Positions 23,953 to 32,637 of a stretch of 64,000 nt of DNA are shown piece by piece. The DNA is from Saprospiraceae bacterium. Lineage in GTDB: Bacteria > Bacteroidota > Bacteroidia > Chitinophagales > Saprospiraceae. The first letter of the stretch is position 1, and every line of letters begins with the position of its first letter. The stretch lies in assembly GCA_016714445.1 (NCBI GenBank), contig JADJNF010000009.1:372001-436000 (forward strand), written 5' to 3'. Below the pieces are notes generated by a model that saw only the letters and a list, made by a program, of their open reading frames with translations, was not told the DNA's origin and did not search any database. A program made the position numbers and the translations under genes.

Positions 23953-25797
23953 TCATTCCACTTTCACCACTTTACCCGCCCGTAATTCCACCTTCCCATC
24001 CATCACCTTCCACACATACATCCCTGTGGCAAGATGTGTCATATCCACATTGTTCTGCCCGTAGTAGATGCGTTGTGTATGTACAGGACGACCGGAGATA
24101 TCATAGATCATGATTTGTCCACGCTGTGGGATGTACTCACCAAGGGTGACGAGCAGATAGTCTTGTACTGGATTAGGGAAAAGCGTGATGCCTGCCGGAG
24201 TGACTGCGACATCGTCACTACTGCTTGTACCTATCGTGATGGTGCGACAGGATGTATTACTACTATTTTCATTACTTACCGTGAGACATACATTATATGT
24301 GCCTGATGCGACATAACTATGATAAGGATGTCTTATGTTTTCTTTCGGGCTTCCATCACCGAAATCCCAAGACCATGTCTGCGGCCTGAAGTACGACAAG
24401 TCTGTGAAACGTATCCGCAGATGGTCTATTGTATCCGGCTCGTAGCGGTATTTAGCAATGGGATGATTGTCTATGCCTAGGGTATCGCATGGTGAGCCGT
24501 CCAGTGGGCCGAGACGGTAGTTAGGGAAGTTGGGTAATCCAAAAGCAATTCTAGTGGGCAATCGGATGGCATGTTGTGTAACTTGACAATCCACACCTGT
24601 CTCATCAGGAAATTCTATCCTGTGAAAATGAAAGGTGCTTCCCATACTGGAGCAACTGTATAATTTGCCATCCGGTGCGATCTGCCATCTTCCAAAATAT
24701 GTAGGCACAGAAAATGTGGGAGACCAGTATTCTCTAAAACCATCATATACAGCAACCTCAGTTCTTGATGCTGATAAATCTTCCTTTGACAAATCGTATT
24801 GGAATAAATTGTACCCGCTTCCGGCATACAGATATCTGCTGTTAGGAGAGATAGCCATACCTCGATAAGTAGTAAAACTTGATTTCTCAATGTAAGTATG
24901 CTTTTGATGGCTAAAATTGCCGGTACATCTGTCAAAATCATACACCCATAAATGATAATCTTCACCTAATACATGGAGCGCAACATATGCGTAGACGCTA
25001 CCATCCGGTGAAAAACACGATTGCCCGTATGCATCCCGCATGCTGCTATATCCAGTCTCGTGTCTATGATGAAATCTGATACCTTTGGGACTCAATAAAT
25101 AAACATAAATATATCGGTGATTATAATCAATGCTGGTTACCCACCAGTCTCTGCCATTGGCATGCTTAACGGCATGAATATATCCAAGATTTAATTTTCT
25201 GTATTCGAAAATAGAATCTTTGAGTGTCATTTTGCCCAAACCATCGTTAGCTTCTGTATCTATAAGTCCCAAATGTAATGAAGAAGCTCCGTTAAACTGT
25301 GGAGGAGGATATGTTTTATCCTGAATTATTGCAAGTTTTTTATTTTGACCCGGGTAATCCAAAATCAAATTTCCTTGAGGTATATTTAAACCTGCCTGCC
25401 AATCTGATCCATCCGGCATGTATTTTTTGAAGTTCCACAGTTCCCAATAATCCCCATACACTAAACTATCACCACCTTCCATGATGTCATTATTTCGATT
25501 GTACATATTCATACCATTAGAGTAGGCAATTAATTTGCCAGTCTCATCAGCATATGATGTATTTGTCTCACTAAAACTAAAAAGAATATTATCATCTCTG
25601 TATATGGATACCGGGTCATGATTAAAATCAAATCGAGTGGTACCATACTTTTCCTTTAGGGTATCGGGCATAGGTATGATTTCACTATAGCCCATTAACC
25701 AATGGAAATCATTGACTTGGGCTTTTGATATATTACAAAATAATATTAAGGATGCCATTACAGCACCCTTAATATTAAATCTATCACATAATATCAT
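23953..25797 (-). CDS. Secreted PKD-domain protein with T9SS sorting domain
   Basis: 614 residues. The signal peptide is MASLILFCNISKA from an inner Met at 25758, or preceded by 13 residues if the first ATG is used. A propeller-like region with WD-type phrases (FSPDGSVYAYVALHVLGEDY, ISPNSRYLYAGSGYNLFQYD, IAPDGKLYSCSSM) spans about 60-430. A PKD domain follows at 450-520 (IRFTDLSYFRPQTWSWDFGD), then a T9SS type-A sorting domain (LFPNPVQDYLLVTLGEY, THLATGMYVWKVMDGKVE). Exported across the outer membrane; likely a surface adhesin or scaffold. Its 5' end overlaps the preceding fragment by four bases. Confidence 0.88.
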   Translation of the reverse strand: MILCDRFNIKGAVMASLILFCNISKAQVNDFHWLMGYSEIIPMPDTLKEKYGTTRFDFNHDPVSIYRDDNILFSFSETNTSYADETGKLIAYSNGMNMYNRNNDIMEGGDSLVYGDYWELWNFKKYMPDGSDWQAGLNIPQGNLILDYPGQNKKLAIIQDKTYPPPQFNGASSLHLGLIDTEANDGLGKMTLKDSIFEYRKLNLGYIHAVKHANGRDWWVTSIDYNHRYIYVYLLSPKGIRFHHRHETGYSSMRDAYGQSCFSPDGSVYAYVALHVLGEDYHLWVYDFDRCTGNFSHQKHTYIEKSSFTTYRGMAISPNSRYLYAGSGYNLFQYDLSKEDLSASRTEVAVYDGFREYWSPTFSVPTYFGRWQIAPDGKLYSCSSMGSTFHFHRIEFPDETGVDCQVTQHAIRLPTRIAFGLPNFPNYRLGPLDGSPCDTLGIDNHPIAKYRYEPDTIDHLRIRFTDLSYFRPQTWSWDFGDGSPKENIRHPYHSYVASGTYNVCLTVSNENSSNTSCRTITIGTSSSDDVAVTPAGITLFPNPVQDYLLVTLGEYIPQRGQIMIYDISGRPVHTQRIYYGQNNVDMTHLATGMYVWKVMDGKVELRAGKVVKVE

Positions 25798-26171
25798 TGT
25801 ATTTTTATAATTTTAAATATTTTATTTGGCTCGTTATTCAACTCTATATTAATAAAATAAATACCACTTTTAAAAGTAGATATATCAATTTTAACAATAT
25901 TATCGTTTTCGCTAATTTTAGTGAATTTATTTATTGCTCTTCCTGTAATATCTGAAATAGACATATTAATTATTTCAAAAGAACCAACATCTACATTGAG
26001 TATATCGCTAACCGGATTGGGATATATTTTGATATCAGTTCTTTCTTTATTTTGTTTAATACGTGGGTTAACTGTAGGAATACATAAGTTTTTCCAATTG
26101 ATATTCTCATTGAAAATGGCAAGGAAATCAGGTTTGGGCATAGATTTTTTCGAATAGGACGTCGTTATCAA
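25794..26171 (-). pseudogene. Orphan T9SS sorting domain, truncated secreted protein
   Basis: 125 residues, of which about 45-125 are a T9SS sorting domain (DIKIYPNPVSDILNVDVGSF, ISTFKSGIYFINIELNNEPN). There is no signal peptide, and the frame must begin at TTG or at an ATG ten codons in. Without a signal peptide this cannot use T9SS, so it looks like the 3' end of a lost secreted-protein gene. Its stop overlaps the start of the PKD protein gene. Confidence 0.55.
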
Positions 26172-26295
26172 TGGTAATTAAAATTTTATATCATTCCAAA
26201 GATACTTGCATTTTAAGCACTTGTCAAACTGTTTACCCAAATATTTTCGTATATTTATAATCGTAAGACAAATATTACCCTTTTTTGGGTAGGAC

Positions 26296-26460
26296 ATTTG
26301 TAGTTACTTTTTTCTTACATTATTACCTCTGATTGCCCAAAAGACATATCTGAATGAGATTATCTCTTATTACAATCTGGTGGAAATCAAACTGAATAAT
26401 ACATGGATAGTCTCAAATATTAAAGATCCAGCTTTCTATGCTCTCACTGTTCGCACCTGA
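26296..26460 (+). pseudogene. Possible small secreted-protein remnant
   Basis: A 54-codon open stretch without ATG begins at ATT and reads SYFFLTLLPLIAQKTYLNE, which resembles a signal peptide with Ala-Gln cleavage, then ordinary coding-like sequence (LNNTWIVSNIKDPAFYALTV) to a TGA. The rest of the 26172-26568 gap shows only an ACCC-T6-GGGT palindrome at about 26278-26290. Weak call. Confidence 0.25.
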
Positions 26461-26571
26461 CTCGTCGCTTGATTCTCTTCAATACGATAACCGAAATCTT
26501 ATATAATCATCCAAATATAAAGAATTAATCTAAACAATCTCCAGTCATACTTCGTTGTTTTAAAATAAGTG

Positions 26572-26579
26572 TATTTTTG
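26572..26579 (+). promoter_or_regulatory. -7 box of ccmE-ccmF
   Basis: TATTTTTG fits TAnnTTTG and lies 28 bases before the preferred ccmE ATG at 26608. It overlaps the upstream alternative ATG at 26569, which argues against that start. Confidence 0.45.
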
Positions 26580-26607
26580 CACCTATTATACAAATCTCTC
26601 CAAACGT

Positions 26608-27003
26608 ATGAATCGAAATATAATTATTGCTTTAGCATTTATCACAGTTGGTATCATTGTATTCTTAAGTATATCTAAAGATGTCAGTACATATGCCAGT
26701 TTTGAAGTGGCAGAAAAATCAGGACAAACATCCAAAATAGTCGGACAGCTATCCAAAGATAAGCCTATGATATATGATCCTCAAAATGCACCCAATGAAT
26801 TTACCTTTTTCATGAAAGATGCCGATGGTTTGGAAAAAAAAGTTGTACTCAACAAACCTAAACCTCAGGATTTTGAAATGTCTGAGCAGATCGTGGTGAC
26901 CGGCAAAATAGACGGAGACGTATTTAAAGCAAGTGAAATCCTCATGAAATGTCCGTCCAAATACAAAGATGAAGAGATAGCTGTTAAAGAACAAAACGGG
27001 TAA
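26608..27003 (+). CDS. ccmE: Cytochrome c maturation heme chaperone CcmE, CXXXY type
   Basis: 131 residues. N-terminal membrane anchor (IIIALAFITVGIIVFLSI), then a periplasmic OB-fold (SKIVGQLSKDKPMIYDPQNA, FFMKDADGLEKKVVLNKPKP, QIVVTGKIDGDVFKASEI). CcmE carries heme to CcmF through a covalent bond to a His in HxxxY in E. coli. Here the motif is Cys115-Pro-Ser-Lys-Tyr119, so Cys replaces the heme-binding His. CXXXY CcmE variants are known in some archaea and sulfate reducers. The ccmF gene follows after 15 bases. Start chosen at the Met directly before the anchor. Confidence 0.88.
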   Translation: MNRNIIIALAFITVGIIVFLSISKDVSTYASFEVAEKSGQTSKIVGQLSKDKPMIYDPQNAPNEFTFFMKDADGLEKKVVLNKPKPQDFEMSEQIVVTGKIDGDVFKASEILMKCPSKYKDEEIAVKEQNG

Positions 27004-27018
27004 TTCCACCAGACATTC

Positions 27019-29765
27019 ATGAGCGAAATAAAATATATAGGTGAACACCTTTGGGTGGGACAATTGGGTCACATTCTGATCCTAACATCATTTGTTGCTG
27101 CTTTACTTTCTGCGGTAGCCTATTTTTTTTCAGTAAAAAATCAGGACCATCCCGATGCGGTGAGTTGGGCGAAAATAGGAAGAATATCTTTTTATACTCA
27201 CGGTGGGACGTTATTTTGTTTGATTGGACTGATATTCTATGCCATGTATCATCATATGTATGAATATTCATATGTATTTGACCATGTTTCTGAAGACTTA
27301 CCGTTAAAATATATCTTATCTGCCTTTTGGGAAGGACAGGAAGGTAGTTTTATGCTTTGGATGTTCTGGCATTCCATTCTTGGATTTATTTTGATAAAAA
27401 CTACCTCAAAACTGGAGGCACCCGTATTATTTACCATAGCTGTCGCAGAAACCATATTAATGACCATGATACTGGGCATCCACATACCATGGGGTGAAGA
27501 TGCGATCAGGATTGGCAGCAACCCAACTACCCTTCTCAGACAGTTAAACGATGCCCCCATTTTTGCCAATGCAGATTATCTCAACCTGATAAAAGGTCGG
27601 GGTATGAATCCGTTGCTTCAGAATTATTGGATGACGATACACCCTCCTACCCTGTTTCTGGGTTTCGCATCTACCATCGTACCTTTTGCTTTTGCTTTTG
27701 CTGGTCTCTGGACCAATGATCATAAAGAATGGCTGAAAAAGTCTTTTTCCTGGTCACTTTTTTCCGCAGGAATCCTTGGCACCGGCATACTCATGGGTAG
27801 CTTATGGGCTTATGTTGCGCTTTCTTTTGGTGGATATTGGGCATGGGATCCGGTAGAAAATGCCTCCCTGGTGCCCTGGATCACTTTGGTAGCGGGTATA
27901 CATGTTCATCTGATTTCCAGAAATACGGGTTTTGCTACCAGATCAGTTTATTTCTTTTATTTGATTTCATTTGTGTTGATTCTGTATTCCACTTTTCTAA
28001 CCCGCAGCGGAGTTTTAGGAGATACTTCCGCACACGCTTTTACAGAGATGGGTCTGGAATACCAATTGATATTTCTGGTTGTCTTTTTTACATTGTTGGG
28101 ATTGGGTTTTTTACTTTACAGATATACCGCTATACGAAATCCTGAAAAAGATGAAGAACTTTCTTCAAGGGAATTCTGGATGTTTATCGGATCTTTGATT
28201 TTGCTGTTTAGTGGTATTCTCATCTTGTCATCTACATCATTGCCGGTGTACAACAAATTGATGACCTATTTTAATCCTGCTTTTGAAGGTCGGGTGATCA
28301 AAGATGTCATTGGACACTACAATAAATATCAACTTTGGATAGCTGTTTTTGTAGCCGTATTATCATCCACTGCTATTTTTTTAAGATACGGAGCGGTAAA
28401 CTGGGAAATAAAAAAACAGGCTTTTGTAAAAAGAGTCGTCATTCAATTGGTTTTGAGTGCCTTATTGACCTGGGCCACCACACTCTGGTTATCCCTGTAT
28501 AGCTGGCAATATGTATTGATGTGTTTTACAGGAGTATTCAGTATGGTCGCAAACATTGACTATATGGTCAATGCAGTAAAAGGAAACATCAAACTGGCTT
28601 ATTCCGCCATATCCCATTTTGGTTTTGGGATGATGATGGTAGGAATACTGGCCAGTGGTCTCAATCAAAAATTTATCTCCAGCAATCCATTTGTTTTCAG
28701 GGGTATGTTTACCGATGAAGATCTGGAAAAATACGTACAACTGATCAAAGGCAAACCTTTGCTGTCTCAGGGATATCTTATGACCTATGAATCCGACACG
28801 CTCATAGGCAGAGAAAGAAAATACAATATCAATTTTCAGAAACTGAATGACAGTCTTGAAATAATCAGTGAAATGACCTTGCATCCCAATGCCATGTATT
28901 CCAATGATTTCAGTAAGGTCGCTGCGTTCAATCCCGATACCAAACACTATTGGAATAAAGACATATTTACCTGCATAGTGGGTTTGCCTCCGGCTTTACA
29001 AAGTGTGGAAGAAGCCAAAAAGATAGAAGATTCGCTAAAGTTTGTAACTTATAGTCCATCACATTTGACCCGCAAAACAAGGATTACAAAAAGCATACAC
29101 ACGACGCGGGCATTGGTGTAAACTTTACGGTATTTGACACATCCAATGACAGTACTTATCGTTGTGAAGCAGCTATGGGACTGGAAGGTGCTTTGATGTA
29201 TAATTATCCTGCAGCCATTGAAGAAACAGGATTGCGGATAAAACTTGACGAAAAGGTTCTCGACGAGTTCTTCACCCCTGAAGATCAGCTTGAATATAAA
29301 GAATATTCCATAAAAAATGGCGGAAATATAGAAATACAGGGATACAAAATAAATCTGCATGGTTTTGACAAAGCACCTGAACATCCCAATTATAAAAAAG
29401 AAGAGAAAGATATAGCTATTGCTGCGTTATTAAATATTTCCGGCAACAACATTACGGATGAGGTTGCGCCTATTTATATCATACGCAACAACCAGCCGAT
29501 GAGCATCAAACATTACTCAGGAAAAACCGGTCTGCACATCAGATTCAGTAACATTGACCCTGTAAAAGAAGAATTTACCTTTAAGATTGCTAAAGATTCA
29601 CGACAGATTAAGGACCTTAAAATTGCTATTGCTACTGACGTTCCCAGAACAGATTATCTGATTCTGCAGGCTACCATATTTCCGGGTATCAATTTGTTTT
29701 GGGCGGGTACTATGCTTATGATGTTGGGTCTTTTTATCGCTGCTTGGGCCAGATATGTAAAATGA
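27019..29765 (+). CDS. ccmF: Heme lyase CcmF/CcsA-family protein, frameshifted
   Basis: About 915 residues after repair. Attaches heme to apocytochrome c. Many membrane helices; the WWD heme-handling signature is FGGYWAWDPVENASLVPW near residues 270-290. Conserved histidines include HIPWGEDA and TIHPPTLFLGFAS. The frame breaks at a T3 run (29064-29066): adding one T turns SHLTRKTR into SHFDPQNKDYKKHTHDAGIG and joins the C-terminal periplasmic domain, whose last helix is FWAGTMLMMLGLFIAAWARY. One missing base in a homopolymer, probably sequencing error. It forms an operon with ccmE and the DUF2520 gene. Confidence 0.9.
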
Positions 29766-29770
29766 TTTAA

Positions 29771-30556
29771 ATGATTGAAACCATTGTCATATTGGGTGCA
29801 GGCAATGTAGCCTGGCATTTATTGGAGAGTTTCACGCTTGCAGGTTTTCAGGTGCAACAAGTATTTGGCAGAAACCAACAGGAAGCAGATGTTTTTGAGG
29901 CATTCGGAGATACAAAATATATTACCGACTTAAAGGATATTGATCCATTTGCGGACATCTATTTTATCTGTGTAAACGATGATGCCATTGTTACGGTAGC
30001 AGAATCTTTGCCATTTACCTTGGATGGAAATCAGATTTTAGTACATACATCGGGAGGCCAATCTGCAGAGATATTGTCACCGTTTGCATCACATTATGGA
30101 TCATTCTGGCCATTACAATCTTTGACCAAAGAAGCACAGATACTTTCCAATGAAATTCCGGTCATCATTACAGCTTCGGATGACTTCACTTCATCTGCCC
30201 TTGTTTTGCTGGGAGATACGATTTCCGATAATTTTACGATGATGTCAGATAATAAAAAACAGGAATTACATCTGGCTGCGGTATTGGTGAATAATTTTAC
30301 CAATCATCTATATTCACTTACTTCAGCGTATTGCACTGATCATGGGCTTGATTTTCATTTACTTTCTTCCCTTATAAAAGAAACATCCCTGAAAGCTGTC
30401 GGATTTGATCTTTCAGAAATTCAGACCGGACCTGCCCGGCGCAATGATAGCTCGACGATTGAAAAACATTTGTCAAAATTGGAAGGATATCCGGATTTAT
30501 ATAAACTGTACTGTCTTTTTACAGAAAGTATCATCCGCAAATACCATAAAAAATGA
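29771..30556 (+). CDS. Rossmann-fold DUF2520 protein
   Basis: 261 residues. N-terminal NAD(P)-binding motif IVILGAGNVAWHLLESFTLA, then the C-terminal helical DUF2520 domain (LHLAAVLVNNFTNHLYSLTS, TGPARRNDSSTIEKHLSKLE). It resembles 6-phosphogluconate/ketopantoate-type dehydrogenases, but the substrate is unknown. Starts five bases after ccmF and overlaps the next gene by four bases. Confidence 0.88.
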   Translation: MIETIVILGAGNVAWHLLESFTLAGFQVQQVFGRNQQEADVFEAFGDTKYITDLKDIDPFADIYFICVNDDAIVTVAESLPFTLDGNQILVHTSGGQSAEILSPFASHYGSFWPLQSLTKEAQILSNEIPVIITASDDFTSSALVLLGDTISDNFTMMSDNKKQELHLAAVLVNNFTNHLYSLTSAYCTDHGLDFHLLSSLIKETSLKAVGFDLSEIQTGPARRNDSSTIEKHLSKLEGYPDLYKLYCLFTESIIRKYHKK

Positions 30557-30831
30557 GAATCATAGGAGAATTTGATTTGGACCAGATCAAAGTGACTGTA
30601 TTTAAAATGAATGAGCGGATCTCATTAAAATTTGAGTATAACTTACTCGAACAAACCTATAAATTCAGAGATGGGAGTGGCATCAGTAATATGGAAGATA
30701 TCAGGAATTATTGTAGCCAAAATACAATGACACAAGTAAAAGAAATTTTCAAAAATATGGCTGAATCAAGGTCCTCTGCTTTGTCGTCGCTAATCAATAC
30801 TTCAGAAGACGAATTTGAGATCATTATATAA
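30553..30831 (+). CDS. Small conserved hypothetical protein
   Basis: 92 residues, soluble (MRIIGEFDLDQIKVTVFKMN). ATGA overlap with the DUF2520 gene supports it as a real, coupled gene. The sequence has no recognised motif. 179 bases of AT-rich spacer (30832-31010) follow, without visible features. Confidence 0.7.
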   Translation: MRIIGEFDLDQIKVTVFKMNERISLKFEYNLLEQTYKFRDGSGISNMEDIRNYCSQNTMTQVKEIFKNMAESRSSALSSLINTSEDEFEIII

Positions 30832-31010
30832 AAACGGTGGTTGAGTGAGAATTGATAGAGTTAAGGAGTGAATCTCTGAATTAAACTAATCGCCAAAAGG
30901 TTGCTATGACTAAGCTATATACTTCAAATGATTTAAAGTAAGTTCTTCCAAATCTAATCTTATATTGAATTTCCAATCTGGGGTCAAGAAAATATTTTCA
31001 GAAAACAACG

Positions 31011-31634
31011 TCAAACGCCTTCAAAAATATCATCTATACTTATCGAAAGTCCCGGCAGTGTCTTCACAGGTATAATGTCATCTTCAGAAAATGCATTGAG
31101 TCGCTGATATTTTCCATTCTCCAATATAAATACCTCAACAAAACGCATCTCTCCGAATACTATCCAATACTCGCCTACACCTGCTTCTTCATATACGCTG
31201 TATTTGTATTGGGTATCACGCTTCACATCTTTTCCTGCTACGATTTCTATAACAAAATCAGGCACTCCAAATACGGCAGTTTCTTCGATGATTTTAGAGT
31301 CGCATATCACACAGATATCCGGTTGAACGACCGTGGTGGATCTGCTTCGTTTTTTATTTTCTATGGGTAATACTACATCAACAGGGGCATTGAAAATTTT
31401 ACACTTTTTTCCTTCTAATTGTTGTCGTAATCTATAAAAAATATTCCCGTTGATAATTTGATGTTTTATCCTGGGTGCGTCACACATCCTGAATATCTTA
31501 CCTCGGATGATCTCCACCATTTCGTCTATTTCCAACTTGAGGTAATCACCGTAAGTGTACACCTTATTGTAATCGATGACCGGTTCTTTGGCTTCATCAG
31601 TCTGGGTATCTTCTATGGTTTTGAATTCCTTCAT
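31011..31634 (-). CDS. Uma2-family putative PD-(D/E)XK nuclease
   Basis: 207 residues from the Met at 31634; a longer frame begins 24 codons earlier with a hydrophobic stretch unlike the family. Uma2/DUF820 hallmarks: QPDICVICD, PDFVIEIVAGKDVKRDTQYK, and YEEAGVGEYWIVFGEMRFVE. The family has a restriction-endonuclease-like fold and is widespread in multiple copies in cyanobacteria and Bacteroidota. Its biological target is unknown. Single gene, no partner visible. Confidence 0.88.
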   Translation of the reverse strand: MKEFKTIEDTQTDEAKEPVIDYNKVYTYGDYLKLEIDEMVEIIRGKIFRMCDAPRIKHQIINGNIFYRLRQQLEGKKCKIFNAPVDVVLPIENKKRSRSTTVVQPDICVICDSKIIEETAVFGVPDFVIEIVAGKDVKRDTQYKYSVYEEAGVGEYWIVFGEMRFVEVFILENGKYQRLNAFSEDDIIPVKTLPGLSISIDDIFEGV

Positions 31635-31713
31635 TTGTCCTGACTTTAAGATGTACAAATATAAAGAGAAATTTATTAAATTTAAAAAAATAGCATCAGA
31701 GTTCAAAGTAAAA

Positions 31714-32610
31714 TCAATTCGAATACTTATATTTTATATTGATCTCTTGTCCATCATCTGTGCAAATTTTTTCAAAAACAACTAATCCACGGTCATCGTA
31801 AGAATATTCATTGCGCAACGATTTTCCCTTTTCAACTTTTATCTGCCGATTATTAAAATGATAGGTGGATCCTGATGAAGAAAAGTGCTCACTTACTTTC
31901 AATCTACCCTTGTCGTCGTAAATATTTCTATGTCTAATTATATTTTTATCATCGACATCATTGACTAAATATTCTTCCTTAATTCTTCGGTCTTCACTAA
32001 ATACAATATAGAACTGCTTTTGTGTAGTTTTTTTGTTTTTCTTAGTTACAGTATATTTTTCTGTTACTATACCATTGTCATCATAGGTATAATATGTTTC
32101 AATTTTGCTACTAATACTCCCCTTTTTGGTATTGCCAAATAGTTTTTGGGTTTCAGACAAAAGGACTCCTTGTTTTGAGTATTTGTATTTGATCGTAGTA
32201 AGTAGTCTGTCTTCTTCATAAAAACTCAATGACTTTAGCTTATTATTTTTATTACGGGAATGCTCGGTACTTCTAACAGTAAAATTACTGTCCTTTACCT
32301 GAGTCCATTGACTTCTCACCATTATAGAATCATATAAATATGAAAAAACTTGTATGGATGATACCCCGTTTTCGTCATAATTGGTTTGCTTTGCAGGATA
32401 CCCAAAGGTATTCAATTCTTCTACAGAAGTGACAAAATCAGCTTGACCTAAAGTAGAGTCACCAAGTATGATCTTTTCGATTTTTTTTACCCCAAATGTT
32501 TTGTATGTCATGGACTTAGACGGTAAAACTTCCATTTGCGCATACACTTTTTCAAGTCCGCATAATCCCCAACTAATCGAAAATATCCAAAATATTAGGG
32601 GCTTACTCAT
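31714..32610 (-). CDS. Secreted protein with YD/RHS-like repeats
   Basis: 298 residues with a signal peptide (LIFWIFSISWGLCGLEKVYAQ). The mature part has repeated strand-turn motifs of the YD/RHS kind: TIKYKYSKQGVLLSETQKLF, YYTYDDNGIVTEKYTVTKKN, HRNIYDDKGRLKVSEHFSSS and EYSYDDRGLVVFEKICTDD. Such repeats bind carbohydrate or form shells in toxins, but here there is no toxin domain. Function unknown. 27 bases after the ALDH gene. Confidence 0.75.
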   Translation of the reverse strand: MSKPLIFWIFSISWGLCGLEKVYAQMEVLPSKSMTYKTFGVKKIEKIILGDSTLGQADFVTSVEELNTFGYPAKQTNYDENGVSSIQVFSYLYDSIMVRSQWTQVKDSNFTVRSTEHSRNKNNKLKSLSFYEEDRLLTTIKYKYSKQGVLLSETQKLFGNTKKGSISSKIETYYTYDDNGIVTEKYTVTKKNKKTTQKQFYIVFSEDRRIKEEYLVNDVDDKNIIRHRNIYDDKGRLKVSEHFSSSGSTYHFNNRQIKVEKGKSLRNEYSYDDRGLVVFEKICTDDGQEINIKYKYSN

Positions 32611-32637
32611 AAGATGATTTTACGAATAATTAACCTT

